This document shows positions 35,470 through 44,351 of a stretch of 64,000 nucleotides of DNA, piece by piece (position 1 is the first letter of the stretch; each line of letters opens with the position of its first letter). The translations under genes were made by a program, and so were the position numbers. The stretch comes from Pseudomonas libanensis (GTDB taxonomy: Bacteria > Pseudomonadota > Gammaproteobacteria > Pseudomonadales > Pseudomonadaceae), in NCBI RefSeq assembly GCF_001439685.1, contig NZ_JYLH01000007.1:124001-188000 (forward strand), given 5' to 3'. A model generated the notes under the pieces. That model made no database searches and was not told where the DNA came from. It saw only the letters and a list, made by a program, of their open reading frames with translations.

Positions 35470-35757
35470 TTAAACCTTGGTGAGTGAGGCTAGGCTGAAG
35501 GCGCCGTCATCGATCATCCGGCAGTCGCGCACCCGGTAGGACACACCACCGACGGTGATCAGCTTGGAATTTTTGATACCGAGGCGTTCGGCGTCCGAGG
35601 TGATGACAAGGATCTCGTAGCCGGTGGATTGGCTGTTGGTGCCGCCCATGCCATGGATCTCATCAGGCATGTCGCGTGCCGCCAGAAACGGCTCACCATC
35701 AACCACCCCGCCGACGTCGAAGTCCTCAAGGAAGCCCCTGAGGTCTTCGTCAAGCAT
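35470..35757 (-). CDS. Head-tail joining protein (lambda gpFII-like)
   Basis: A 95-residue protein (MLDEDLRGFLEDFDVGGVVD, KLITVGGVSYRVRDCRMIDD) with the size and C-terminal pattern of lambda gpFII-type connectors (GGxxYxV near the C terminus). Overlaps the next small gene by 8 bases. Confidence 0.7.
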   Translation of the reverse strand: MLDEDLRGFLEDFDVGGVVDGEPFLAARDMPDEIHGMGGTNSQSTGYEILVITSDAERLGIKNSKLITVGGVSYRVRDCRMIDDGAFSLASLTKV

Positions 35758-35950
35758 CGGGACTCACCTTCGACTTGCGTCCACCATCACCAGCCGGCGC
35801 CAGCGATGGACCGGGCACCACGACTTCCAACTGGTGACGAAAGCGATCTGCCACATCGTCCGGCAGCTCGACTACGCCACCTTGGCCCACCAGGCTGTTG
35901 TCTGGCCGGCGGAAAGAACCTGACAGAACGGTATAGGTTTTATTCGGCAT
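35750..35950 (-). CDS. Small head-region protein
   Basis: A 66-residue protein (MPNKTYTVLSGSFRRPDNSL) with a short beta domain and a basic tail. It overlaps both neighbours, which supports it as a real operon member. Structural or connector role is possible. Confidence 0.6.
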   Translation of the reverse strand: MPNKTYTVLSGSFRRPDNSLVGQGGVVELPDDVADRFRHQLEVVVPGPSLAPAGDGGRKSKVSPDA

Positions 35951-36188
35951 CGCTGGCCCCTCCTGCCTTGTCCACTTTTACAAGCCGCTGCTCCAGCGCC
36001 TTGTCCGGCTCACCAGGAATGACGATCACCTCCCCGACTTTGAACTGGACAGGCTCCAGAATGGTGTAGCGCCCCTTTTTCTTTTCGTCCGGCTCCAGGC
36101 AGTGCTGGCGTGCGCTAGCCTGAGCGGCTGTCAGGATCAACTCCCCGCCGTAAAGGGTGATGGTCTCTTTAACACGGTATTTCGGCAT
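35940..36188 (-). CDS. Small head-region protein
   Basis: An 82-residue protein (MPKYRVKETITLYGGELILT, EPVQFKVGEVIVIPG) that is beta-rich. It follows the capsid gene and overlaps the 66-residue gene by 11 bases. Function unknown; similar small proteins sit here in related phages. Confidence 0.6.
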   Translation of the reverse strand: MPKYRVKETITLYGGELILTAAQASARQHCLEPDEKKKGRYTILEPVQFKVGEVIVIPGEPDKALEQRLVKVDKAGGASDAE

Positions 36189-36223
36189 ATCAGTGTCCTC
36201 GGTGAGGTGGCAGGCCGACCGGC

Positions 36224-37171
36224 TTATGCCACCAGTTGGTTAAGGACGGCGTACTGCCAGCGGCCAAAACCGGCGTTGCGCCAGGTGTCGACACCGTACT
36301 GATGAGCGTCGTTGTCAAACTCGTATTCCGAGCCTTCCGCCTTCGCCTTCATCGCGACGTCGGTTTCCTGCTGACGGATAAACGCTTTCAAGCGGCCATC
36401 GGTACGCAGGGTCACGAACTTGTCCTGCCAGGCATTGAGTCGCACGTTGCCCACCACCCGAACCACAACGTTGTCGGGCATAACAATCTCGTTGATGTTG
36501 GTGCCGCGTGGAACGCTCAACGCTGACTGAGCAACGCTCAACAGGTTGAACGGCACCATCACCAGGAATTCCCGGGCCAGTTCGTTGATGGGTTCGCCCT
36601 GATCATCCTTGAGACTGGTCAATTGGGTAACGGACCGAGCAACTGCCTGCTGAAACTCCTCAACACTCGGACGAGTCGGCGTGCCATGAACAGTCGCGGC
36701 CAGTTCCGAAAGCTTGGTGGTGATTTTGTTCGACTGCACCCCGCTCTGGCCTTCTTCGTGGTCGGTGTCGAAGAAGTACTGGCCGTCGTAGCAGACCTGG
36801 GTTTCGCCATTGAGCAACAGTACCGAGAGCAGTCTGGCCCAGTGGGCATTTGTGCGGTCAGCCAATTCACCAAGGCGGATCCGCAGCTGCCCGGTTTTGT
36901 CTCGGCGCAGCTCCTTGACCAGAACCTCAATGGTTGCTTCGAAGTGCAGGTTTTCGATTTCGAGTTCAGCGCCGATGAAGCCCTTGGCATGACGGCCACC
37001 GATCCACTCACGCAGCGTTGGCACCATGCCAATCCACGGGTAGGTTTCTTTGGCCTGGTCAGAATCGAACAGGTTGGACACGGCGTCGATCCAGTTCGAC
37101 CCCACATTCTGTTCGAGCATTTCGTAAAACATGCCTATGACGGCACGGCTGGAAAGTACTTCAGCACCCAT
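36224..37171 (-). CDS. Major capsid protein, Mu gpT-like
   Basis: A 315-residue shell protein (MGAEVLSSRAVIGMFYEMLE, YPWIGMVPTLREWIGGRHAK) with the WIG and YFFDTDHEEGQSGVQSN features of the Mu gpT-type HK97-fold capsids. This is unlike lambda gpE, although the neighbouring protease, portal and terminase are lambda-type. Confidence 0.85.
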   Translation of the reverse strand: MGAEVLSSRAVIGMFYEMLEQNVGSNWIDAVSNLFDSDQAKETYPWIGMVPTLREWIGGRHAKGFIGAELEIENLHFEATIEVLVKELRRDKTGQLRIRLGELADRTNAHWARLLSVLLLNGETQVCYDGQYFFDTDHEEGQSGVQSNKITTKLSELAATVHGTPTRPSVEEFQQAVARSVTQLTSLKDDQGEPINELAREFLVMVPFNLLSVAQSALSVPRGTNINEIVMPDNVVVRVVGNVRLNAWQDKFVTLRTDGRLKAFIRQQETDVAMKAKAEGSEYEFDNDAHQYGVDTWRNAGFGRWQYAVLNQLVA

Positions 37172-37223
37172 GGGTGATTCTCCTGAAGAAGGATACGGTC
37201 AAAAAAGGGGGTTGGGTGTTGCG

Positions 37224-37640
37224 TTAAGGCGCGACGGGTACTGGTTGGGCGGCGAACTTGACGATGCCGACGCCGGAGCGGACAAAACGGTGAACATGGC
37301 CAACCAGGCTATTCCCGGCGGCGGTCAGCAGGAACGCGCCGCTGTCGCTGGCGTAGACCTGCTTGCCGATATCGGCAAGTGCCAGGGCAGCCACAGGCAA
37401 TTCAATCTTGCCTTCTTCGCAAAGACGGACCCGCGCGGCCGCAGCGGCGCCGGTGCGGTTATCGACGCCGCGATCAGCGAAACCGACAAACAGGTCACCC
37501 GCCGCCAAAGGGCGAGCAAGGCCACTAGCAGCGATGATGCCAACGGCCGAGCCTTCGAAGATCTGCACACCGGCGGCAACCGACAAGTCGTTGATGGTGC
37601 CGATCTCGTAAGCGCGGGGGGTATCGAGTGTAAGAGGCAT
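37224..37640 (-). CDS. Capsid cement/decoration protein (DUF2190-like)
   Basis: A 138-residue protein (MPLTLDTPRAYEIGTINDLS, GDLFVGFADRGVDN) with the barrel-type sequence of DUF2190 capsid-stabilising proteins, between protease/scaffold and capsid genes as expected. Confidence 0.8.
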   Translation of the reverse strand: MPLTLDTPRAYEIGTINDLSVAAGVQIFEGSAVGIIAASGLARPLAAGDLFVGFADRGVDNRTGAAAAARVRLCEEGKIELPVAALALADIGKQVYASDSGAFLLTAAGNSLVGHVHRFVRSGVGIVKFAAQPVPVAP

Positions 37641-37680
37641 GGGATTCTCCAGAGCCAGGGTTTAAGGGTCGGACCAGGGC

Positions 37681-38190
37681 TTACTTTTTCAGAACCTTGA
37701 CCAAACCACGGTCGGTGGCCTTGCGATAACCGTGATAGGCCTCGAAAGTGCCAAACTCGGCGCGCAGATCCTTGTCACCGTCCCAGGTCGCTTTGGCGCG
37801 CTCTTCCAGGGGCGCCTCCGGATCCTCTTCGGCGGCAACTGGTGCAACCGGTGGAGTGAGTGCGTTGGGTACAGGCGCAGGGGCCTGGCTGCGGATGTCG
37901 GCAAGAGCAGTGGCGCGCTTGGACTTTTCGGCGCCAATCACCTGTGCAGCCGCTTCAGCGCCGCTGGTTTTGCCATCAAACTTGAGACTGGCGATCAGCT
38001 CTTCATGCCCGGGCAACGCGGCCGCCTCGACTGCCTTGATGCGATCGCACTCGGCGCGAGCGCCAGCTGCATGTGCGTCATGCTCCAGGCTGGCAAGCAA
38101 CTCAGCATGGTTCGCGGCGAGGTATTCACGGGTAATAGCTGGTTTTTCTGGCGTCGGTGCGGGTGCGGTGCTGCTGGTGGTAGTAGACAT
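37681..38190 (-). CDS. Nested in-frame scaffold protein (Nu3-like)
   Basis: An internal ATG at 38190, in frame with the protease gene, has a GGAG ribosome site 8 bases upstream and would give 169 residues (MSTTTSSTAPAPTPEKPAIT onward). The same arrangement makes lambda Nu3 from within gene C. The low-complexity linker right after the Met marks a domain boundary. Separate expression is inferred. Confidence 0.6.
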   Translation of the reverse strand: MSTTTSSTAPAPTPEKPAITREYLAANHAELLASLEHDAHAAGARAECDRIKAVEAAALPGHEELIASLKFDGKTSGAEAAAQVIGAEKSKRATALADIRSQAPAPVPNALTPPVAPVAAEEDPEAPLEERAKATWDGDKDLRAEFGTFEAYHGYRKATDRGLVKVLKK

Positions 38191-39030
38191 GGATCGATCT
38201 CCAGAGGGACTGCCGTTGAATTCGGCGATAAGGTTTTCAAGGGTGGATTCACGGTCGGCCATGCCCAATGCCACGGCATCCGAGCCAATCCGCATGTCGC
38301 CCTGGCCGAAGTCCGCCAGAACGGTTTCAACACTGAGGCCGCGATAGTTGGCAACGTCCTCGACAAAGATGTCGGTCAGTCGGTCAACGTGCGCCTGTGC
38401 AACAGCACGGCCAGATTCGGTACCGAAGTCAGGCCGCTTTTTCGGGCTCTGGCTGCTGACGATCTCGAAACTGCCGTCGTCTTCGCTTTTACGCACCGTC
38501 AACACCGTGCCAATGGAGCCAACGGCGCCGGTACGGCTCATGACAATTTCATGTGCCGCTGCCGCCATCCAATAGCCTGCGCTGGCTGCGTTGCCGGATA
38601 CGTAGGCCACCACCTGCTTGGGAGAAGCACGGATCATCTGAGCGAACTCAGCGATACCACTGGCAATGCCGCCCGGTGTATCCATCACCAGGATGATGGT
38701 GTCGGTACGTGGATCGTCGACGGCATTGGTGAACTCTTTGGCCAGGACATCCAGCGAGGTTGCACCGGACAGCGCCGTGAACAAGTTGGCATAGCGAAAC
38801 ACCGGGCCAGTGACTGGCAACAAGGCAACGTTGCCGCGTTGAGTCACCACCCGACTGTTTTGCAGGGGCTTGCCCTGCCTGGCCTCCAGCGCTTCTGGGC
38901 CTTCATGCTCCCGACGGGCAATGGCGGTGATGGTCTGCAGCATGTCCGGGGTAATGGCCCAGGGCTCGCGTGACACCAGGTCGAACGCCGTCACCCGGTG
39001 CACGGGTGCATCGGTTGGGTTGTCGCTCAT
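37681..39030 (-). CDS. S49-type capsid maturation protease fused to scaffold
   Basis: A 449-residue lambda gpC-like protein. Residues about 1-270 form a ClpP-fold S49 protease (IILVMDTPGGIASGIAEFAQ, nucleophile Ser in VSGNAASAGYW, then GAVGSIGTVL). The remainder is a helical, Ala/Pro-rich scaffold region with DHAHAAG-like heptads (LASLEHDAHAAGARAECDRI). An internal start makes the scaffold separately (see 37681-38190). Confidence 0.87.
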   Translation of the reverse strand: MSDNPTDAPVHRVTAFDLVSREPWAITPDMLQTITAIARREHEGPEALEARQGKPLQNSRVVTQRGNVALLPVTGPVFRYANLFTALSGATSLDVLAKEFTNAVDDPRTDTIILVMDTPGGIASGIAEFAQMIRASPKQVVAYVSGNAASAGYWMAAAAHEIVMSRTGAVGSIGTVLTVRKSEDDGSFEIVSSQSPKKRPDFGTESGRAVAQAHVDRLTDIFVEDVANYRGLSVETVLADFGQGDMRIGSDAVALGMADRESTLENLIAEFNGSPSGDRSMSTTTSSTAPAPTPEKPAITREYLAANHAELLASLEHDAHAAGARAECDRIKAVEAAALPGHEELIASLKFDGKTSGAEAAAQVIGAEKSKRATALADIRSQAPAPVPNALTPPVAPVAAEEDPEAPLEERAKATWDGDKDLRAEFGTFEAYHGYRKATDRGLVKVLKK

Positions 39031-39032
39031 AG

Positions 39033-40643
39033 TTAGGTCCGTTCAGGTAGGTCGGGATTGGCCGGCGGTTCATTGTCCGGGCGGGCCGTCGGTGAAGCTG
39101 ATAGCCCGTCATCGCGACGGCGCTTCACTTCCAGGGCGCGCTGTTCGTGGTTTTCCTCCCAGTCGCTGCCGTCGTAGAGCATGGATTCCTTCGCCAGCGT
39201 GCTGACGCCGATATCGATCCGCTTTTCAGCGGCGTTGATATCCTTCAGCGGATCTACGGTGCCAGGACCATCGCCCACCCACAGCGAACCGCAGTAGGCA
39301 TAGCGCAGTAGCGGGTGATCGAAAAACCCGGGGGCCTCGATATCACCCTGCGCAATGGCCTCTTCAAGCCAATGCTCGTACACCGGCTGGCAGAAGTGTG
39401 AGCCCAGGAAGTCACGGCAACCGCGAACAAACTGCCACGCTTCCATGACGGCTGCACGCGCGGCGGTGTAGCTGGCAGTGAAGTGCTTGATCAGCACCTC
39501 ATAGGGCAATTCCAGGGCCATGCCGATCTGGCGCAGCATAGCCAGCACGAACGGGTCAAACGCCATGTTCGGGCGGCCTGGGGCCGCAGTGTCGATGGAC
39601 GCGCCATCGTCCAGCTCGGCGACAATGCCGCCACTAAGTGAACCGTCCCAGCCACCCTGTTCCCTTCCCGCAGGCCGGTCACCACCGACAGGCGTGTTGC
39701 CGGTGGCAGCAGATGCCAATGGGCTTAGGCTCCCGCCTGTCCCCGGTTTGATGAACACAGCGAAGAACGCCGAAACCACCGCGGCTTCCAACTCGGCATC
39801 GGTGTAGCGGTCCAATTGCTTGAGCTTTTCGATCACCGGCGCAAGGTACGGCACGCCCCGCGGCTGGCCCACCCGGCGGCGTCGGTACACATGCAACAAC
39901 ACCCGCCCCCCACGCTCGTTGAAGAACGGACGCTCATCCCATACCCGTTCTTTAACGCCCAGCGCACCTGGGTGGCTGCGCAGGATGTGAGCCTTGATCG
40001 GAGCGCCGTCGGCATCACGTTCGATACCGGCGGTGAGGGTTTCCGTATCAGCTTTGCCCGACGGGTTGCAGATTCGGTCAGCTTCAATGAGCTGTATACA
40101 CGCCGAGTAGTGATGACCAGGGCGCTCCTTGTGGGTCAACAGCGGAAACACATCACCGCTGCTCAGTACCGAACGCCACGTCAGATCCTGCAAGCCATAG
40201 AAGTTTTGCTCGCGGGTGATGTCGCAGCAGGTGGTTTCCGCCCAGGACTTGAAGAGCGATTCAGTCTTGCGCTGCCACTCCCGGGCCTGATCTTCATCCC
40301 AGCCGAGGATCTGGCGATTCACCACGGACTTGAGCGCTAAGCCGGTACCGACCGTTTTAGTCGTCACCGTGTTGATCGCACCGCCGCCGATGGGGTTGTT
40401 GCGCTCAAGGTCACGGCAACGCTCGCGCAGCGTGGGTAAGTCGGGCAACAAGTCAGCCGCTGCACTGCCGGCGGCCGGGTTCCACGCGCTTAACGAACGC
40501 TTGGCCTTCGATGCGCCGCTGTAACCGCCCAGCGCGGTCATTGTGAGGCGGGCATGCATGCGCTTGGCGCCGCGTTCAGGGCTCAACCAAGTGATGGCCT
40601 TGTCGAGCAGTGTGGGTTCTGGGGCTTTCGGTGCGCGGCTCAT
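39033..40643 (-). CDS. Portal protein, lambda family
   Basis: A 536-residue protein forming the dodecameric DNA gate. Lambda-portal features: RCRDLERNNPIGGGAINTV near the N terminus, ALELPYEVLIKHFTASYTAA in the middle and a C terminus rich in charged residues. It overlaps the gpW-like gene by 4 bases. Confidence 0.9.
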   Translation of the reverse strand: MSRAPKAPEPTLLDKAITWLSPERGAKRMHARLTMTALGGYSGASKAKRSLSAWNPAAGSAAADLLPDLPTLRERCRDLERNNPIGGGAINTVTTKTVGTGLALKSVVNRQILGWDEDQAREWQRKTESLFKSWAETTCCDITREQNFYGLQDLTWRSVLSSGDVFPLLTHKERPGHHYSACIQLIEADRICNPSGKADTETLTAGIERDADGAPIKAHILRSHPGALGVKERVWDERPFFNERGGRVLLHVYRRRRVGQPRGVPYLAPVIEKLKQLDRYTDAELEAAVVSAFFAVFIKPGTGGSLSPLASAATGNTPVGGDRPAGREQGGWDGSLSGGIVAELDDGASIDTAAPGRPNMAFDPFVLAMLRQIGMALELPYEVLIKHFTASYTAARAAVMEAWQFVRGCRDFLGSHFCQPVYEHWLEEAIAQGDIEAPGFFDHPLLRYAYCGSLWVGDGPGTVDPLKDINAAEKRIDIGVSTLAKESMLYDGSDWEENHEQRALEVKRRRDDGLSASPTARPDNEPPANPDLPERT

Positions 40644-40861
40644 CGCGGCGTGATTCCACGCAGGACAATCCCCCGTGGCCGGCCGCTTTCCAGGCCATCA
40701 ACTTGCTTCTGCCAGTAGTCGATCGTTTTGGTGATCTCGGCAAGGTCAGCGTACTCCAGCTGTCGGGTGCCGATCCGGTAGCTTTGCTTCTGGCTGACCT
40801 TCATGCTCGCATCGAGCCAGGCTTGGAGCTGGCCCTGTGCTTGTTCCAGGGTGATAGCCAT
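40640..40861 (-). CDS. gpW-like head-tail joining protein
   Basis: A 73-residue protein (MAITLEQAQGQLQAWLDASM, then TRQLEYADLAEITKTIDYWQ) with the size and helix-loop-helix pattern of lambda gpW. It lies between terminase and portal genes as in lambda. Confidence 0.75.
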   Translation of the reverse strand: MAITLEQAQGQLQAWLDASMKVSQKQSYRIGTRQLEYADLAEITKTIDYWQKQVDGLESGRPRGIVLRGITPR

Positions 40862-40863
40862 GA

Positions 40864-42987
40864 TTAATTCCTACGTTGGGAGAGCACGCGCATTGCACTG
40901 CGGCGCCCAGAAACAACTCTCCCGCCAGCAGGCGGGAGATCGGGTGGTTCAACTGGTGGTGATGGTTCAGGGGCCGCCCCTTCGATATCGGGCTCCGTCT
41001 CTGGCTTAACCGGATCGGGCTGATCGAACAACCCACCCTGTCGGATCTGTGCATCGAGTGCCGCCCAATCCTGCTCCTGCAGTAGGTGCGTTTTCAGAGA
41101 GCGGGCCGCGTGCAAGGCATACGTTTCACAGTCCGTGCCTTCGTTCGGCTCACCAGCCTTTTTCTGCCACACCTTGCGGTAGTGATGCCGACGACTGGGC
41201 GCCTTCACTTCGGCGGTGATCTGCCGGAAGTAATCCGGACGCACCGTCTTGTAAAAGTGCATGCGGCCAGGACCATCACCGGTCAACGGCAGCCGACCCT
41301 CGATCCACAGATCCTTGGCCCGCGACGTGCCGACGATGTAAGGGCGCAGGCCGTACTTCGATGCCTTTTGCTCTTTGTCGGTATCGACGCCCTGCCGAGG
41401 CGCGCTGAAGATTTCCCGGCGCTCGTCGTCGCGGGTGTTGCCGCGTTCGCTCGCGCCCTTGATCGCCATCACGCCGTTGCGTTGGTGTTTGCGGCAGAAC
41501 GCATAAGCTGCGTCCTGGGTGATCGTGCCGTCGGAGGTGTCGAGTGACGTAGCCAACACCTTCAGCTTGGCGCCGCAGGCGTGTGGAATTGCCGCAAACA
41601 GCAGCTTTTCCAGATCCAACCAGACGCCCTGGTCAGGCAACACCACCTCACCGTAGATCTCACCCCAGTAAAGCAACCAAGATTCCTCACCTCGCCCCCA
41701 GGCACGCATCACCACCGCCAGGCGATCGTGCTGCACATCGACGCCGGCGGTGACCACGATCCCGCCCATGGGCACGTACATCTCCGGGTAGTCCTCTGCG
41801 CGTTCGGCCAGCTTGTAAGCTTCGGGCAGATCAGATTTGTACTCGTAGGCCCGGCCTTGCTTCTGGTTAACGAACTTGATCAGCAGCGACAGGTCGCCCA
41901 TCGACGCCCGGTGCTCGGCGTTGAGTTTTTCGCGCACGATGTCGGCCAGGCTGGTGCCGGGCAAACAGGCATACAGTTCATTCAGCTCAATGAACCCGGC
42001 GCGCCCGGCGAAGGGCTTGGTCGGAACCCAACCGCAGTACGGGTCGCCGGCTTCGACCGCATTGAACACCGTGTTGCGGATGTTCTCTTTACGCTGGTAG
42101 TCGTCCCAGATCTCGCCGCAGTGCGGGCAGCCATAGCCAGCGGTATCAGGATCCGCGCGGCCGTAGATATCATGAGGGGTTGCTTCTTCCTCAATGTCGA
42201 GCCACTTGATATGAGCGAAGTCCAGCACATGCGCCTGGCCGCAGGAATGGCAGATAACCGGCAGTACCCGGCAATCGGTCTGTGCAAGGCGCGCCTCGGT
42301 CTTGCTCGCGCCCTTGATTGCCGGCGTCCCGCCAACCAGCATCTTAGAGCCGGGATAGCGTTTGCCACGCTCTTCCAGCAGAGCGATCGCATCGCCCTGC
42401 CCCTTCACGTCGTCGCTGGTATCGTCCGGTTCCTCTACCACCGACAAGCCCACAGAAGACGTGGATTTGACGTTGCCCGGGGAGTTGGACGCGACCAGCT
42501 TGAGGAACCCGCCTGGAAAGGTCTTATGGTCCCATCGGTTGCCCGATGTGCGGCTGACGTCCACCGGCATGAGCTTCGCCACCTCGGTATTCGCGTTGAC
42601 GCCGAACTTGAGCTTTTCGTCGTGAAAGTTCTTGCCGTCCTTTTCCTTGGCAAACAGGATCATGATCGGACGCGGCAGGTTGTGGATGAACTTGAACAGG
42701 TAGCCGATCAGGAACCACGTCCAGCCGATCTGCGCCGCTTTCATCAGGTCAACTTCGCTCACCCGAGGATCGTCCAGGGCGGCGGCGACGCCGAGAAAGT
42801 AAGGCGTGTATTGGAAGTCGTAGAGCCCGTGCAGCACACCGCTCTCGGCGGGCAGGTAAAACTCGGTGCTCATGTAATGCGCGGTCGGGATATCACGGGG
42901 CGGGTTGAATTTCCCCGCTGCTGCCGACAAGCTCCGCGCCAAGTTTTCGCGCGTAGCCTGCAATTCGCTCGGTTGTAGGTCCAGCAA
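40864..42987 (-). CDS. Terminase large subunit, lambda GpA family
   Basis: Packages DNA by ATP hydrolysis and cuts concatemers. The 707-residue protein has the GpA ATPase region (EVDLMKAAQIGWTWFLIGYL), a zinc-binding segment (CHSCGQ and CPHCGE, about residues 245-290) and the C-terminal nuclease with VVTAGVDVQHDRLAVV. The region before the first ATG (42873) is conserved in the family, so translation probably begins at the TTG at 42987, which overlaps the small subunit gene by 95 bases. The C terminus is Pro-rich. Confidence 0.9.
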   Translation of the reverse strand: MLDLQPSELQATRENLARSLSAAAGKFNPPRDIPTAHYMSTEFYLPAESGVLHGLYDFQYTPYFLGVAAALDDPRVSEVDLMKAAQIGWTWFLIGYLFKFIHNLPRPIMILFAKEKDGKNFHDEKLKFGVNANTEVAKLMPVDVSRTSGNRWDHKTFPGGFLKLVASNSPGNVKSTSSVGLSVVEEPDDTSDDVKGQGDAIALLEERGKRYPGSKMLVGGTPAIKGASKTEARLAQTDCRVLPVICHSCGQAHVLDFAHIKWLDIEEEATPHDIYGRADPDTAGYGCPHCGEIWDDYQRKENIRNTVFNAVEAGDPYCGWVPTKPFAGRAGFIELNELYACLPGTSLADIVREKLNAEHRASMGDLSLLIKFVNQKQGRAYEYKSDLPEAYKLAERAEDYPEMYVPMGGIVVTAGVDVQHDRLAVVMRAWGRGEESWLLYWGEIYGEVVLPDQGVWLDLEKLLFAAIPHACGAKLKVLATSLDTSDGTITQDAAYAFCRKHQRNGVMAIKGASERGNTRDDERREIFSAPRQGVDTDKEQKASKYGLRPYIVGTSRAKDLWIEGRLPLTGDGPGRMHFYKTVRPDYFRQITAEVKAPSRRHHYRKVWQKKAGEPNEGTDCETYALHAARSLKTHLLQEQDWAALDAQIRQGGLFDQPDPVKPETEPDIEGAAPEPSPPVEPPDLPPAGGRVVSGRRSAMRVLSQRRN

Positions 42988-43387
42988 CTTTGGCCACCAC
43001 TGTTCGATCTACCGTGAGTTTCTGCACGTTCTCGATTTCCTGAATGATTCGTTCAAGGCCGCCCAGGTATTCCCGGTTTGCGAAGCTGGCCCAGTCGGAC
43101 AGCACCCGCTCAGCCTCACTTGCCGGGATCAGTGATCTCAGTTTTTCGTGATAGGCCAACCGTCCGTTTGCCGACTTCTGCTGCAGGTCATCGATGCGCG
43201 CTCTGTTGAGCTGTTCCAGCTGGCTGCCCCCACGCCCAGCGGCTTTTCCGCGCAGGTCGCGGATATAGGCCGTCCGGATCTCGTCCAGGCTTGCGGTCTG
43301 CCAGTCCAGGTCCAACGCCTTGAGCACATCGCGGGCATTTCGCTCGCTCATGTCCAGGTGATCAGCGACTTCACGTTGGGTTTGCAT
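42893..43387 (-). CDS. Terminase small subunit (DUF1441/Nu1-like)
   Basis: A 164-residue DNA-recognition subunit with an N-terminal winged helix (QREVADHLDMSERNARDVLK) and a helical C-terminal half for contact with the large subunit. It is directly before terL, overlapping it by 95 bases. Confidence 0.82.
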   Translation of the reverse strand: MQTQREVADHLDMSERNARDVLKALDLDWQTASLDEIRTAYIRDLRGKAAGRGGSQLEQLNRARIDDLQQKSANGRLAYHEKLRSLIPASEAERVLSDWASFANREYLGGLERIIQEIENVQKLTVDRTVVAKVAGPTTERIAGYARKLGAELVGSSGEIQPAP

Positions 43388-43595
43388 GGTCTTGTCCTAT
43401 TGCCGACATGGAAGCGGAACCCCCTATGTCAGGTTGAATCTGTGAAAAAGTCGGGGTTCGAATTACCCCGTTGGCCCCGGTGCCCGGAAGGACCCATTGA
43501 TTTCGGGGCACATATGCCCCTGTCAAGACTAAAACCTGCCAAATCATTGAAATGTCGCCACTTTTTAAGAGAAAAAGCACGAAATCGACGGGAGG
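43388..43595. other. Gap before the terminase genes, candidate packaging site
   Basis: No gene is supported here. The stretch holds a 6-bp stem hairpin (GGGGCA-CATA-TGCCCC, 43496-43511) and GC-rich near-palindromes between 43455 and 43500. In lambda-type phages the cos site lies next to the small terminase gene, so this is the most likely place. I cannot identify a cos sequence directly. Confidence 0.3.
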
Positions 43596-44336
43596 TCAGC
43601 CCCTTTCCATCTCCCGAGCCAGGGCACGCCGGAACAGCGGTTCGAACTCGGCCTGGGCCACGCGATTGGCGACCCCGTAGAAGTCAAAGCGCCGTCGATA
43701 AGTTGGGCGCTTGACGAAGATCAGAACGGGCCTGGCACCACTGCCGACCCGCTGCCAGATACCGCGAGGTCCGGTGCCGTTACCGGGCCGACCCACGAAG
43801 TAGTCCGGTGCATTGCGGTTGCGTCGCTTGCTTCGTTTCGTGCGGTTAGCCATGAAGCCCGACACCCGCTCTGCTGCGCCGAGGGCGGAAAGGATCTGCA
43901 CGATCTGGCCGCGACTGATGTTCCCGTTGCCATCCATTCGGGCACGCCGACCTGGTACTGCATACATGTCAGCAGCCATCAGGCCGTAATGAATCAGCGC
44001 CTTCTCGAAGCGCTTGTGCGGGCGGTTGCCACCATCCATGTGTACCGGCAAGTACTTGGACGCGGGCACACCTGAGCTGGCTTCATCCTTGACCCACACC
44101 CGGGCATACAACCGGTTGACCGTGGCGCTGCGCTTGAAGATGGCGTTCAGTGTCCAGCGTGTGGGGCGATCAAACACCCGCGCCAGTTCAGCCTTCTCGG
44201 CGGCCTGGACGCGCTCTGCCGTGAAGGTCAACGCCTTGGCTGCTGCCGTGGGCACCTTCGACCGGCTGATGCCACGCATCTCCTTGACGATCTGGTCGAT
44301 GTTGTCGCGCATCTCAAGCCGCATCATGTGCATCAT
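43596..44336 (-). CDS. Phage structural protein, possibly gpZ-like tail completion
   Basis: A 246-residue basic protein (IDQIVKEMRGISRSKVPTAA, AKALTFTAERVQAAEKAELA) whose N-terminal third resembles minor tail protein Z. The rest is Arg-rich (NRTKRSKRRNRNAPDYFVGR). It lies between the holins and the small terminase gene, an unusual place for a tail gene, so the role is uncertain. Confidence 0.55.
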   Translation of the reverse strand: MMHMMRLEMRDNIDQIVKEMRGISRSKVPTAAAKALTFTAERVQAAEKAELARVFDRPTRWTLNAIFKRSATVNRLYARVWVKDEASSGVPASKYLPVHMDGGNRPHKRFEKALIHYGLMAADMYAVPGRRARMDGNGNISRGQIVQILSALGAAERVSGFMANRTKRSKRRNRNAPDYFVGRPGNGTGPRGIWQRVGSGARPVLIFVKRPTYRRRFDFYGVANRVAQAEFEPLFRRALAREMERG

Positions 44337-44351
44337 CTCCGGCCATCACAG

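Noticed and set aside
41581..42978. 465-codon plus-strand frame opposite terL
   Set aside because: Antisense shadow of the terminase gene with no ribosome site or domain.
43371..43580. 69-codon minus-strand frame before the small terminase gene
   Set aside because: GTG start without a ribosome site, overlap with terS, composition unlike phage proteins.
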